Of a DNA stretch of 64,000 nucleotides, positions 1-8,919 are shown piece after piece. Under the pieces are notes generated by a model. That model searched no databases. It was given only the letters and a program-made list of their open reading frames with translations, and was not told the origin of the DNA. Position numbers and translations under genes: made by a program. The stretch comes from Pseudomonas sp. TH15 (GTDB lineage Bacteria; Pseudomonadota; Gammaproteobacteria; Pseudomonadales; Pseudomonadaceae), in NCBI RefSeq assembly GCF_016651105.1, contig NZ_JAEKEL010000001.1:836001-900000 (forward strand), in the 5' to 3' direction. Each line of letters opens with the position of its first letter. Position 1 is the first letter of the stretch.

Positions 1-1014
1 CTGGCGGAACACAACTTTGTCCTCTTTGAGCACCTTCAGATAACTCACGAATGCCTGACTAACGAAGTAGGTGTAGGCACCGCTTTTGAACTTGATGATG
101 TTCAGGTTCACGCTGCCTTCCGACGCATCAACAACGAAGATTTTGCCCTTGGGCGGCAAAACCGTCTTCGGATAGACCATCTCTATTTTTCCCGGAATAC
201 CATATCGGTACTGAACAGAACCGGCCGTGGGTTTGCTGTTTCCGCGCGCACAAATGGAAACCGTCTTGCCGCCCTGTAACGGGCAACTGAAATAAATGTC
301 TTCGTCGTCCGAACACAACGTTCCATCCTGCCCGCCCTTCAATAGCGCTGTTTCTTGCGAAACGCGTTCTGGTGTTTGAGCGACATCGGCACAATTGGAC
401 AAACACACCAACTTGGAAAGATCCGGAACATCGCTTTCAGTAAACAGGTACGTCGCTGAGCCCTCACGATTGCGGGCGTGGTAAACGGGAACACTGACGG
501 CCAGCCCCTTGGCAGACACCGGCACTTCGGCATCCCGGCCCGAGACGACCCAGCCTTCGGCCTCCCCGCACAACTCCTCCAAGGCGACTTCATTGAACGA
601 ATCTTTCGTTGGCACGGTGAACGGCTTGGCATCACCTCGGCAATCGTAGCCATGCCAGTAAGGCCCGGTGTTCATATCAATGTCTATCGAGAAGATATAG
701 GCGCCGTCGAGTACCACTTTGCCGCTGTCGTAGGTAAAAACCAGCCAACGACGCGACTTCGCCTGTGAGGAGTTTTCTTCCTCCAGGATGTAACGCTCGC
801 CATCTCGATACAGCCAGAAAACACTCATCGCGCCCGCCGATACCGGCCTTTCGGAGAGACGTTGCCCGGACTTTGCGTCCACCAAGAAATCGTCTTTCAG
901 CGCCAGCGCACAGTCGCTGCCGACGTCCCTACACGACTTGAGCGACGGAAACATCGGCCCCGCTGCCACAGAGAAAGAACACAGCAACAGCGCGACCAAA
1001 CCTAATCTTTTCAA
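1..1014 (-). CDS. Exported protein of unknown function (3' end beyond window)
   Basis: The frame is open from a TTG start at 1014 to the window edge, giving 338 visible residues with the C-terminus missing. The start follows a GGAAGG ribosome-binding site. The first residues (MKRLGLVALLLCSFSVAAG) form a typical Sec signal peptide, so the product should be periplasmic. The mature part has many cysteines (for example CRDVGSDC and CLSNC), which fits disulphide-bonded periplasmic proteins. No known domain was recognised. It is the last visible member of a minus-strand run of small exported proteins downstream of vgrG, so an immunity-type role is possible but is context only. Confidence 0.7.
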   Translation of the reverse strand, partial: MKRLGLVALLLCSFSVAAGPMFPSLKSCRDVGSDCALALKDDFLVDAKSGQRLSERPVSAGAMSVFWLYRDGERYILEEENSSQAKSRRWLVFTYDSGKVVLDGAYIFSIDIDMNTGPYWHGYDCRGDAKPFTVPTKDSFNEVALEELCGEAEGWVVSGRDAEVPVSAKGLAVSVPVYHARNREGSATYLFTESDVPDLSKLVCLSNCADVAQTPERVSQETALLKGGQDGTLCSDDEDIYFSCPLQGGKTVSICARGNSKPTAGSVQYRYGIPGKIEMVYPKTVLPPKGKIFVVDASEGSVNLNIIKFKSGAYTYFVSQAFVSYLKVLKEDKVVFRQ

Positions 1015-1088
1015 CTTGCCTTCCTGTCATGATTTACGGGTCTGATTGAACAGAAGGCATTTCGCCTCTGAACCCTGTGCCCTGCGTT

Positions 1089-2086
1089 CTAAAGCGAGTA
1101 ATCCATCACTTCTTTCAACTGCCAACACTGCCCACGCTCAAACCGATACTCGAAGACATAGTCGGTATCCGGTTTCTGCAGGATTGCGGTCGCTTTGTTG
1201 CCCCGCTCTTCCTTGACGGTCAACGTCAGGCCCTGGCCCTCTCGCTTTGCCAGATCCGGAATGATTGGAAACTTGAGTTCGTCACCGCTGAGGCTGCGTT
1301 TTTGCATCTCAGGCTCAGGATCGCCCGCCACGGTAGTGACCATTTGCAGCGGTTGCAGGACGAAAGCCTTTTGCACGTCAGCGCGCTCGGAAAACGCAGC
1401 GAGGAACACTGAAAACTCGGGTGAAGGACAAGCTACTCGGAGCACGCCGCCGGTGGTTTCGGGCGACTTCTGGCGCAGGTCCTGTTGAAGCTTTGAATCA
1501 GCAATGATCTTTGCATCGAGGTCTGCCAAGCGCTTTTTGATACTCGCCGCATCCTTGTAGGCACACACAACATCGACGCCGTTTTCAAGGTCTCGGCCGT
1601 CTCGGCAATCCTGCAATTCGGGATCTGGTGGATCACCGCGAAAAAAACGCAACGACAACTGTTCGCCCTGCTTGATGAGTGGCAATTCCAGCGTCCAATA
1701 GGTGTAGCCTTCGAAACCACCGTTTGACTCTTTTTGCCTCATGAGCACGTACAGGGACTTCCCCGCTCGCTCAGGGAATTTGCGTTCGAAAAAAACACCG
1801 ATGTGACTTCTTCACCCACGAGCGGCGCCACAAACGAGAGTTCTGGCTTCGTGGCACTCATCGTCGTGTAAAAAACCTCACCACCGGGGACGTAGGCACC
1901 TGTCGTCTGACCTTTGAGCGTGTTCTTCAAGAACAGCACGGTGATCTTCTGCTCGCCCACTGATGCCACCACCGGCAGATGCATTTGCTTGATGGTTTGC
2001 AAGTCATCCGCAGTTGCCGGTTCCGCGTTAAGACCGATGATCGATGCGAGCAAGCACACACAACTTGAAAACCTGTTCACTTCCAT
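1089..2086 (-). pseudogene. Exported protein gene split by a one-base frameshift
   Basis: Two frames make one protein. The first (2086 to 1739) carries a signal peptide and ends shortly after a run of seven A (plus strand, 1789-1795). The second (to 1089) continues in another frame. Adding one base to the run joins them in frame, and the newly read segment (ERKFPERAGKSLYVL) is protein-like. The C-terminal part, starting CPSPEFSVFLAAFS and ending in a Cys-Trp segment (GQCWQL), matches the middle of the LprI-type protein at 10453-11829 (CPSEEFAPFLTAFS, QACWVL). So the two genes share an exported module. A sequencing error or ribosomal slippage would also explain the break. Function unknown; lysozyme-inhibitor-like or immunity role suspected. 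Confidence 0.65.
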
Positions 2087-2141
2087 TACTTCCTTGTTGA
2101 TCGACGAATTGATCAGTCTTCAATAACTAGCGCGAGGGGCA

Positions 2142-2903
2142 TCACGATGATTCAGGTGCGCCACATTTCAGCTCTTTGATTTGCTCGTTCTGAATCGGAA
2201 TCACACAGGCCAGCCGCTTCTCCCCGGGCGCACTCCGCTCGGTCAGGCGGAGCGTTACGTGTAACCCATCCTCGGCAAACGCATGATCCTTGAAACCCGC
2301 GTCGGCATAGTCGCTCCAGAACGTCTTGCCATCGAAACTGCAAAACTGCCTGGACGACAGCACTCTCCAGTTGCCGTCGGGCGCGAGGATCTGAACAGTC
2401 AGGCAAGGATTGCTGAAGGTACTGACGTAGCGAGCCACGACATCGCCGTAGCGTTGAGAGGAAGATTGCGACACTAGACTGATATTGGTCACATCACTCG
2501 GTCGATCAGAGGCGATAGCGTCCAGATAACCAGCGCGCTCAAGACTTATCCGTGCCACACACAAGCTGACCATCAAGGACTGTGCCTGGGAGCCGGGTTG
2601 GACTTCTGTGGCTTCCAGCAGGCACGTTGTGTCGCGCAACTTGAGCCAGGCACGTTGTGAATCTTTGGCTATCGCCATGAAAGCCTCAGCTTCTGCTGGG
2701 TCTTCTGCTCGCTCTGACGCGAAGCGCGCCATCAGCTTTTTGTAACTGGCATTCAGTTTCGCGTCGGCCGCCTTACCTTCGGCTTCAATGCATTCAAGGT
2801 ATTGCCAGCTCACGGTAATGACTTTGCAATTATTCTCAGCGAACGCGGTTGAAGCGAACAGCAGTCCAAAGGACAACGCGATAAAGCGCACCAACCTGTT
2901 CAA
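2142..2903 (-). CDS. LprI-type (DUF1311) exported lysozyme-inhibitor-like protein
   Basis: 253 residues with a Sec signal peptide ending near AFAENN. Residues about 23-110 match the lysozyme inhibitor LprI N-terminal domain (DUF1311): paired cysteines, a KLNASYKKLMARF helix and the family motif SQRAWLKLRDTTC. The C-terminal half (about 150-253) is a second module with an FCSFDGKTF segment. It recurs in the remnant at 13346-13621. The start is a TTG overlapping the stop of the upstream gene by four bases (TTGA), implying translational coupling. LprI family proteins are known to inhibit lysozyme. Because this gene sits in an array behind a T6SS muramidase-like effector, protection against peptidoglycan hydrolases is the likely but unproven role. 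Confidence 0.75.
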   Translation of the reverse strand: MNRLVRFIALSFGLLFASTAFAENNCKVITVSWQYLECIEAEGKAADAKLNASYKKLMARFASERAEDPAEAEAFMAIAKDSQRAWLKLRDTTCLLEATEVQPGSQAQSLMVSLCVARISLERAGYLDAIASDRPSDVTNISLVSQSSSQRYGDVVARYVSTFSNPCLTVQILAPDGNWRVLSSRQFCSFDGKTFWSDYADAGFKDHAFAEDGLHVTLRLTERSAPGEKRLACVIPIQNEQIKELKCGAPESS

Positions 2904-3745
2904 TTTTTCATTCCCTGAAGTTCGGATCGCTCAGCGACTCGTTGCGGAATTTTCTGTGCCTTGCCAGCAGCAGTCATCGCTTCGCCGTACTCGCGGTAAT
3001 AACGCTGTGCTTCGTCTTTCTTGTTCAATCGCCACAGTGAATCCGCGATGTTCAGCATCAACACTGTGCGTTTGCCGACCGCCTCAACACCGCGATAAAA
3101 CTTCAGCGCCAGCTCATCTCTACCGCCCTCGGCCAAGTAAAAACCCAGGTCGTTGTAGGCCTGAACGTTTTGCGCCGGGGGATGGCACGCCATGTAGGAT
3201 TCGGGACTTAAAAAGTCCAGGCTGCCTTCGATGGAGTTAGCGCGGGACTGCGCAGTTTTAATCGTCGAGATGTATTTCAACCAGTCCTTTGGGGACTGCG
3301 TTTCCAGGGTGGGCGTGAGGACTTCGCCATCTTCCGAAAACCACTGATTACCCACCCATTTGCCGAGACAAAAACGAGGAGAGCGCTCAGCCAGCACGCA
3401 ACCGGTCTCCATCGAAATCACATCGCAATGCTGTTGCGACACCAGTTTTTCTTCTTGATTCTCATCCGACAACATGCCGAAGACGACCGGGTCGAGCAAC
3501 AAGGTTTTCTTGTCAGGGCTGAGCCAATCGGAGTGTCCATCGGCGCCAACGTCGGCGCTGAAGACTGGGAAGGTTTTGCCATTGGCGGTGAACCATGCAG
3601 TCGTCGAATCCACACCGGGCAACGTCCATTTCGTCGCCCGAAACGTCACAGTATTTCCGTTCACGCCTACTACTGGTGGATCCTCGGCAAAGGCACTGGC
3701 GGTGACCAACAGACTGCCAAGCAACACCCACTTAACGCTGGCCAT
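2900..3745 (-). CDS. Exported TPR-tail protein, putative immunity paralogue A
   Basis: 281 residues from an ATG at 3745 (AAAAGGA site just upstream), with a signal peptide ending at ASAFAED. The C-terminal ~90 residues form a TPR-like module: AYNDLGFYLAEGG, then VLMLNIADSLW, then YYREYGEAM and GKAQKIP. The same module ends the broken genes at 13762-14648 and 15328-16177. The middle segment HCDVISMETGCV is nearly identical to YCDVISMETGCV in the 15328-16177 gene. Those two relatives each directly follow a peptidoglycan-hydrolase effector or effector tip. By analogy this intact copy is read as an orphan immunity protein. It overlaps the gene on either side, so it is co-translated. Confidence 0.72.
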   Translation of the reverse strand: MASVKWVLLGSLLVTASAFAEDPPVVGVNGNTVTFRATKWTLPGVDSTTAWFTANGKTFPVFSADVGADGHSDWLSPDKKTLLLDPVVFGMLSDENQEEKLVSQQHCDVISMETGCVLAERSPRFCLGKWVGNQWFSEDGEVLTPTLETQSPKDWLKYISTIKTAQSRANSIEGSLDFLSPESYMACHPPAQNVQAYNDLGFYLAEGGRDELALKFYRGVEAVGKRTVLMLNIADSLWRLNKKDEAQRYYREYGEAMTAAGKAQKIPQRVAERSELQGMKN

Positions 3746-4280
3746 ATTCAATCCTTTTCACCGCCGAGCTTGGCGATTGCAACTGCCTTTTGGTAACGCC
3801 ATACGCCTCAATCAGCTCCTCCCAGGAACCCTTCGAACCAAACGAGCGCTGGGTATTGTCGAAGCTGTATTGCTCCAGTCGCCCGGCGGTCGAGTAATAC
3901 CCGTGCCACTCCGGGCAGGCACCGCAACCGCCGTAGCCACCGATTGAAACAAGGCTGCCCTTGCTGCCTGTCACGCAATCCATTGCCACCACCACGTTGT
4001 TCAACATCTTCGTCTTCGCACCGTCGGAGGTACGTTGCAGAACTTTACCGATGTCACGCCGCAGCACTTTGCCGCCGATATTGATGGTCTGGTCAGAACA
4101 AACCGCGATGAGGTGGGTTTCCGCGTCATCCACCGTCACCGATCGACACGACGACACCAAGACCACTTCAACCCCACCGCACTGCATCACGTCGCGCTGG
4201 GTGTAGGCATCCGCCGGCGCTGCATACGCAGGCGCGCAGAGCAGCAACGCGAGGCTGCCCGCGAGATAAAACTGATTCAT
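3732..4280 (-). CDS. Exported cysteine-rich protein of unknown function
   Basis: 182 residues starting at ATG 4280, with an AAAGGGAA site upstream. The signal peptide ends at APAYAAPAD. The mature protein has several cysteines and a glycine-rich GGYGGCGACPEW segment. No family was recognised. It overlaps the start of the downstream TPR-tail gene and follows closely on the gene ending at 4300, so it belongs to the same transcription unit of small periplasmic proteins. The location behind vgrG and its effector makes an immunity role plausible, but nothing in the sequence itself shows it. Confidence 0.7.
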   Translation of the reverse strand: MNQFYLAGSLALLLCAPAYAAPADAYTQRDVMQCGGVEVVLVSSCRSVTVDDAETHLIAVCSDQTINIGGKVLRRDIGKVLQRTSDGAKTKMLNNVVVAMDCVTGSKGSLVSIGGYGGCGACPEWHGYYSTAGRLEQYSFDNTQRSFGSKGSWEELIEAYGVTKRQLQSPSSAVKRIEYGQR

Positions 4281-4299
4281 CGAGAATTCCCTTTCGCCG

Positions 4300-4671
4300 T
4301 TATCCTGCCTGTTTTTCCGTCAGGCATTTTGCGTAGCCATCGGCGAACCTGGCGTCGAAGGACAACGTCACCGGCTCGTCCAGTTCGGCCGAGGTGTTGA
4401 GCAATACGCGTGTCGCCGGGGTGTATTTGATCCAGCCGATGGTGCCGGTGCCATCGGTGTCGAAGAACAGCTGAGCACGGACCATGTCTCCATTGTCCTC
4501 ATCAATCAGCAGATTGACCTTGTCCTTGCCGACATACTGAAACGGGAAATCGCTGCTCCTGACCATCTCGGTGAGGTAGCCATAGCAACTGCCTTCACTG
4601 GCACTCGCCGGCAGGGCGAAAGGCAAAAGCAGCAGCGCGCTCAGCACGTACCGAATGAAAAAACGGTTCAT
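4300..4671 (-). CDS. Small exported protein of unknown function
   Basis: 123 residues if started at ATG 4671, which follows AAGGATGATGGG. An upstream TTG six codons earlier would disturb the signal peptide (MNRFFIRYVLSALLLLPFALP). Cleavage is expected near ASASEGS. The mature ~100-residue protein holds two cysteines (Cys in EGSCYGYL and in AKCLTEK) and is probably a small beta-rich periplasmic protein. It lies 10 bases from the upstream gene and 20 from the downstream one, in the same exported-protein operon. No homologue was recognised. Confidence 0.65.
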   Translation of the reverse strand: MNRFFIRYVLSALLLLPFALPASASEGSCYGYLTEMVRSSDFPFQYVGKDKVNLLIDEDNGDMVRAQLFFDTDGTGTIGWIKYTPATRVLLNTSAELDEPVTLSFDARFADGYAKCLTEKQAG

Positions 4672-4681
4672 CCCATCATCC

Positions 4682-5182
4682 TTATTCAAGCGGCGGCGAT
4701 TCCGTGTCGGCCATGGTCAGCAGCCGAAATTCGTTGTTCACAAACTCGTAGTAACGATCCCGGTTGACGCTCTCCAGCGAATTCCCCTGGGCGTCTTCTT
4801 CGCCGTCGAGGGTGATGCCGGTGATGAAGATCAAGCGGCTGTCGGGTTGGTACGCCATGGCGAACGTGCTGCCGTCGTAGGCATTCGGCAGGCCCCCGAC
4901 CACTTTTCCGGTTTGTGCATCGAGCACTTCGGCGCAGATGGCACCGCCGCCACAACCCAGTGGGTTGATGATGTAGTGGCCGGCGAAGTTGACCTTGCCT
5001 TTCAGGGCCTTCGCTCGCGCACTGTCAATCACCGGGTTGCTGTTTTCCTGCGGCACCAGCGCAGGGTGAGTGCCGGTGAAGACCGGGGTGACGGTGTAAT
5101 CCTTGAAATCCGGGTCGGCGGCGAAAGCCATGGAAGAGACCGCCAGCAGCAAGCTGCCGAGTAGAACCAAAAATCCTTTCAC
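4682..5182 (-). CDS. Small exported protein with glycine/cysteine centre
   Basis: 166 residues from a GTG at 5182, which follows a GGAG site. The longer frame upstream is not preceded by a plausible signal. The signal peptide is KGFLVLLGSLLLAVSSMAFA. The mature protein has a conserved-looking centre, FAGHYIINPLGCGGGAIC, followed by a segment rich in aromatic and charged residues (SRLIFITG, RYYEFVNNEFRLL). This pattern resembles widely distributed small hypothetical periplasmic proteins of Proteobacteria, but no function can be assigned. It is in the run of short exported genes on the minus strand and is tightly spaced with its neighbours. Confidence 0.65.
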   Translation of the reverse strand: MKGFLVLLGSLLLAVSSMAFAADPDFKDYTVTPVFTGTHPALVPQENSNPVIDSARAKALKGKVNFAGHYIINPLGCGGGAICAEVLDAQTGKVVGGLPNAYDGSTFAMAYQPDSRLIFITGITLDGEEDAQGNSLESVNRDRYYEFVNNEFRLLTMADTESPPLE

Positions 5183-5219
5183 GCTGTAACTCCATCTGTG
5201 CGACGTATCGTCGGGATGC

Positions 5220-5954
5220 TCATTCGAAGGCGATGCTGCGCACCGCTGTCTTGATCTGTTTGAAGCCTGCGGCGCTGATCGACAACGGCGTGGCCGAGCC
5301 TGATTCGGCAGCACCGATCAGCACCTGCTCACCTTGCATCAGGCAGAAGGCGATACGGCTGAATTGAGGTTGATGCGGTGGGTGGTAGCCGATGATGAAC
5401 CCCGACGACTTCGCGCCCTGCAGTGACTCAAAGGCATAGGTCTGCGGATCACCCGCCAGCGCTGTTGGCCGCCAGCCGTTTTCGGTCAAGGTCGCCGGGC
5501 ACTTGCGGTCATTGGCCTCGCGCAGCAGTTGCAGTTCGATCGTGTCATCCGCTGGCGGCAGCGTCGTCAGGGAGGAAAAGCTGCCGAGGTTTTCACACAT
5601 CATCCCGAACCATGGCTGAGTCCGATTGGCCAACGTTTCGAAATTCCATTCATAGCCGCTGGATGTCGGCGCTTGCCACAAGTGCGGTGCGCTGGAGGGA
5701 TCGGGCAGTTGTTGGGAGGCGATGAATATCAGATCGGGTGCGTTGAATTGCAGCCACTGATTATGCGCAAGCGTCATTGAAAAATGGCAGGGGGTCATGT
5801 CGACCGAGGCTTCGGTGGGCCCCTGGACAACCGGCCGCTGGCCTGTCGAGTTGCCGACCGACACGGTACTTTCGGCCACGGCCTGGACGGCCGGCATGAG
5901 CGTGAGAAGGCTGATCAACACTGCGTGCAGGCATCGAAACTTCATAGAGCCCAT
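5220..5954 (-). CDS. Exported protein of unknown function
   Basis: 244 residues if started at ATG 5954, which overlaps the upstream stop as TAATG. A second ATG at 5945 gives a cleaner signal peptide (MKFRCLHAVLISLLTLMPAV), so either start may be used. The mature part has four cysteines (PCHFSM, MMCENL, RKCPAT, AFCLMQ) and no recognised domain. The neighbours on both sides are also short exported proteins. Tight overlap suggests obligatory co-expression with the calcium-loop protein encoded upstream. An immunity role is possible by context only. Confidence 0.65.
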   Translation of the reverse strand: MGSMKFRCLHAVLISLLTLMPAVQAVAESTVSVGNSTGQRPVVQGPTEASVDMTPCHFSMTLAHNQWLQFNAPDLIFIASQQLPDPSSAPHLWQAPTSSGYEWNFETLANRTQPWFGMMCENLGSFSSLTTLPPADDTIELQLLREANDRKCPATLTENGWRPTALAGDPQTYAFESLQGAKSSGFIIGYHPPHQPQFSRIAFCLMQGEQVLIGAAESGSATPLSISAAGFKQIKTAVRSIAFE

Positions 5955-6463
5955 TACTCGGCCAGCCCTTCGTAAAGCTGTGTTTGTGGGTTGAATTGCC
6001 ACAGGTGGGGACGCGTCATCGCTTCTTCGCCCTTGTAGCGAATCTGGCCGTGCTTGTCCCTGACGTAGGAGTAGATTTCGATGTCTTTTACATCACCGCC
6101 GTTCTTGGGCGGGCCGTCCAGAACCTTGACCCCGGCGAAGTAATCACCTCCCGTGTGTTTCAAATAACCGCGGCACTGGATCAGGAAGGCATACGTCATA
6201 TCACCTGCTGAGCCGTGACTTGAATATGAGAGAAAAATGAAGTCATCCTGGCCGTCGCCATTAAGGTCACCCTGATACACGACCTTGCCTTCTTCCAGGG
6301 AGAAATGGCCGTCGTAGAACGACGAATGCACATCAATCTTTCGATCTGCACTTTCCATCCATTGCGAGAGAAAGTTCTTGGTATCGCTACTCTCGTTGCA
6401 CAGATCCGTCGCCATGCCAGCCATTGGCATACAGCTCATCAATAACACCAGCAGTCGTTTCAC
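5954..6463 (-). CDS. Exported protein with FG-GAP-like calcium loop
   Basis: 169 residues with a GTG start at 6463 that overlaps the stop of the large enzyme gene upstream (GTGA). It has a signal peptide ending near AGMATDLC. Residues about 64-78 contain QGDLNGDGQDDFIFLSY, an aspartate-rich DxNxDGxxD loop as found in FG-GAP, XAC2610 and dockerin-like calcium sites. XAC2610 of Xanthomonas is known as a periplasmic immunity protein against a GH19-containing effector. The similarity here is limited to the loop and size, so the link is an inference. The gene at 11841-12302 carries a comparable loop. Confidence 0.68.
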   Translation of the reverse strand: MKRLLVLLMSCMPMAGMATDLCNESSDTKNFLSQWMESADRKIDVHSSFYDGHFSLEEGKVVYQGDLNGDGQDDFIFLSYSSHGSAGDMTYAFLIQCRGYLKHTGGDYFAGVKVLDGPPKNGGDVKDIEIYSYVRDKHGQIRYKGEEAMTRPHLWQFNPQTQLYEGLAE

Positions 6464-8910
6464 TTCATATCCTTTGATTTCATCAGTTCCAACTCCCCAT
6501 CCCGATACAACACCTCACGCCCCACCCACCCCACATCCACCTGCGGCAACACCGCCGAAGGCTTGCGCAACTCCCGCAGCAAAGTAGAACCATGAGACAA
6601 CCGCCCACCCATTCGCGCAATCACCGCCCGCGCGGCCTGATAGTGCGCATGCCGCCCAGGGTCCAGCGTGTCTTCGAGCAAAATGTCTCCACCCAAAATC
6701 CCCTGCACCTGCCCCGGATAAATCATGAACCCGGTTGCTTGTTCCGTACCTTCGCGGCCGTCCTGCCAGAAGCTGCCGTCGCGGGTTCGAATGTCCGGAT
6801 GCGGTGCGAACCAGTGCGCCCGGTCGGCCATCGGCATGGCGTGATGGAGGCGGAAGAAGATCCGCATCAGGTTGTCGCGGTACCACTCGCGCACTTGCAG
6901 GTAGTAGCCGCGCAGGCCCGACAGGCTGGTTGAATGGGCGACGCGGATCAGCGCGGGCCATTGCGGGAAGGCTTGCAGCGGCAGGTCGGTCGAGGCCGGG
7001 CGCGGTGTGCCTGGATCGGTTTCCCACGGCAGTCGATGCGGACTGTTTTCGAGGTTGTCATACGCAGTTGGCGGGCGGCCAAACAGGTCGCCGCCGCTGC
7101 TGGCCAACGCCGTGGCGATGCACAGATTGCCCTGCACCACGAACACATAAAACCGGGTGAACCAGTCCGCCAGTTGCTGGCCGTCGGCACTTTGGGCGAT
7201 GAGTTCGGAGAGTTCCTGATCGAAGCGCTGCAAACCCCTTTCCAGCGTCAGCAAATGCCCGCGAGCGATACGTTGCATGCGTAGAAACAGTGGCAGAGAA
7301 CGTACTAGACGCAACGGTCGCCAAGGCAGATGCGGTGTCGCGCCACCCACTTCTCCGGCGTAGCTGCTGGCAGAAATGCCCCAGTCCGCCAGCCGCGCCA
7401 GAAACAGATCATTGTTGATGTACGAAGCACCGCCAAACACCGCGGTGAACGGCTCATTGTCCTGCAACACCCGCGAATCCCAACGCGCCATGATCGCCGG
7501 AATACTCGCCGCCGCACGTCGTTGCGCATATTCCACGAACACGCTCGGTTGCGGCGGCAGGATCTCGGCGATGTTGGCGGCGGTCAGGTGTCGGCGCCAG
7601 CCGTAATCGCTGATCGGCCGGTATTGCAGCAGCCAGAGTTGCTGGCCATCCCAGGCCCATTCGACGTCGCCGGGCACGTAGTGAAAGACCCGCAACACGC
7701 CTTGCAGAAAGCGCCACAACAGCTCCGCCGTCAGCCCGTGGGATGGCTTGAACGTGTCGCTGCTCCACGACTCGCCGAGGCGGGAAATGATCGCGCGTTC
7801 GGGGCTGACCTGACCGTCGGCCAGCGACTCCAAGTGCCCTTCGACCCATTCCAGTTCCACCGACAGATGCCGCACAAACCCAATCCCGGACAGCTGCGGC
7901 GTGATGAAGCGCTGCACCACGACTTCTTCCACACCCTCGGAGCTCAGTTCGGCAATCCGCGCCGGAACATTCACCGTCGGTTCGCGCAGGAATGTGGTGC
8001 TCAACCCGGCGTTCGCCGCGTCAGCCTGATCCTCGCCAAAACTGGAAGAACGCACCGCCCACGTGGCGTCCGGTTGACTGGCGAGGAACGCAGGCAACCG
8101 CGAATCAAGAGCATCGTTGAGCGACAGCGCCGGCGGCACCGCTTGCCCGGCCAACTCGGCCAGACGCAAACGGCCACCCTTGGTGTGCGCCACAAACCCA
8201 CGCTCGCCCGACTCCAGCCACGCGGCGAATTCCGCTGGCGAGTCGATCCACGGGTAATGCCCCCAGCCGGTTTTCAAACTGATCGTCAGATCCGCGCGGG
8301 CCAGAATCGCCGACCACGCGGCAGCCTGGGCGATGCCGAGTACGTTGTCCTGATCGCCCCACACCAGCTCAACCGAGTCGGTGATCCATTCCAGCAGCGG
8401 CAACGCCGTATCGGCGCGCACCAGATCCCAGTGCGGCACAAACGCGCGGCACCGCGCATACCCGGCGCCCATGCGCTGGTACTGCGCGGGCGTCCAGGTC
8501 TGGTTGGAGAATTTGTGCGCGAAGACCGCCGGTTTGTTCGACAGCAACCAATGAATGGTCTTGCGAATCGGCAACGGCGACATCAACGCCGGCAGCCGTC
8601 GCTGCCACAAAAACGCCCCGACCGGCGCCAGCAACACGCTGCGACAAAAATGCCCAGGCGAACGTTGCAGCGCGTGCAACACCAGCAGCGCGTTGACCCC
8701 GACCGCCATGATCGCGCTGCCCTTCACCGTCATCGCCAGCAACGCCTGCGCGTACGCAGCGAGGTCCTCGCACGGCGCTTGAGGATTGTTGCCGAACCCC
8801 GGCAGTTCCAGCGGCACAACCTGATAGCGCTGAAAGTGCGGCAACGCGTCATCCCACCAATCGGCGGCGCTGCCGTTGCCGGCCAGCAGGTACATCAACG
8901 GCTTGCTCAT
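6460..8910 (-). CDS. Alpha/beta-hydrolase fused to PEP-synthase/rifampin-phosphotransferase-like enzyme
   Basis: 816 residues, cytoplasmic, no signal peptide. Residues 1-235 look like an alpha/beta hydrolase: an Asp loop (VWGDQDNVLG) and a His loop (GWGHYPWIDSP) are present. The nucleophile elbow reads AVGVNALLV, with Asn where Ser is expected. Residues about 270-450 resemble the PEP/pyruvate-binding ATP-grasp domain (WAVRSSSFGEDQADA, VVVQRFITPQLSG, DVEWAWDGQQLWLLQYRPI). A helical middle follows. Near the C-terminus the swivelling phosphohistidine motif GGRLSHGSTLLRELRKPSAV appears. The PEP-binding barrel is absent. ATP-grasp plus middle plus His domain is the layout of rifampin phosphotransferase, so a small-molecule phosphotransferase is a reasonable guess. 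It is paired with the SDR gene upstream, nine bases away. Confidence 0.75.
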   Translation of the reverse strand: MSKPLMYLLAGNGSAADWWDDALPHFQRYQVVPLELPGFGNNPQAPCEDLAAYAQALLAMTVKGSAIMAVGVNALLVLHALQRSPGHFCRSVLLAPVGAFLWQRRLPALMSPLPIRKTIHWLLSNKPAVFAHKFSNQTWTPAQYQRMGAGYARCRAFVPHWDLVRADTALPLLEWITDSVELVWGDQDNVLGIAQAAAWSAILARADLTISLKTGWGHYPWIDSPAEFAAWLESGERGFVAHTKGGRLRLAELAGQAVPPALSLNDALDSRLPAFLASQPDATWAVRSSSFGEDQADAANAGLSTTFLREPTVNVPARIAELSSEGVEEVVVQRFITPQLSGIGFVRHLSVELEWVEGHLESLADGQVSPERAIISRLGESWSSDTFKPSHGLTAELLWRFLQGVLRVFHYVPGDVEWAWDGQQLWLLQYRPISDYGWRRHLTAANIAEILPPQPSVFVEYAQRRAAASIPAIMARWDSRVLQDNEPFTAVFGGASYINNDLFLARLADWGISASSYAGEVGGATPHLPWRPLRLVRSLPLFLRMQRIARGHLLTLERGLQRFDQELSELIAQSADGQQLADWFTRFYVFVVQGNLCIATALASSGGDLFGRPPTAYDNLENSPHRLPWETDPGTPRPASTDLPLQAFPQWPALIRVAHSTSLSGLRGYYLQVREWYRDNLMRIFFRLHHAMPMADRAHWFAPHPDIRTRDGSFWQDGREGTEQATGFMIYPGQVQGILGGDILLEDTLDPGRHAHYQAARAVIARMGGRLSHGSTLLRELRKPSAVLPQVDVGWVGREVLYRDGELELMKSKDMK

Positions 8911-8919
8911 GGACAGTCC

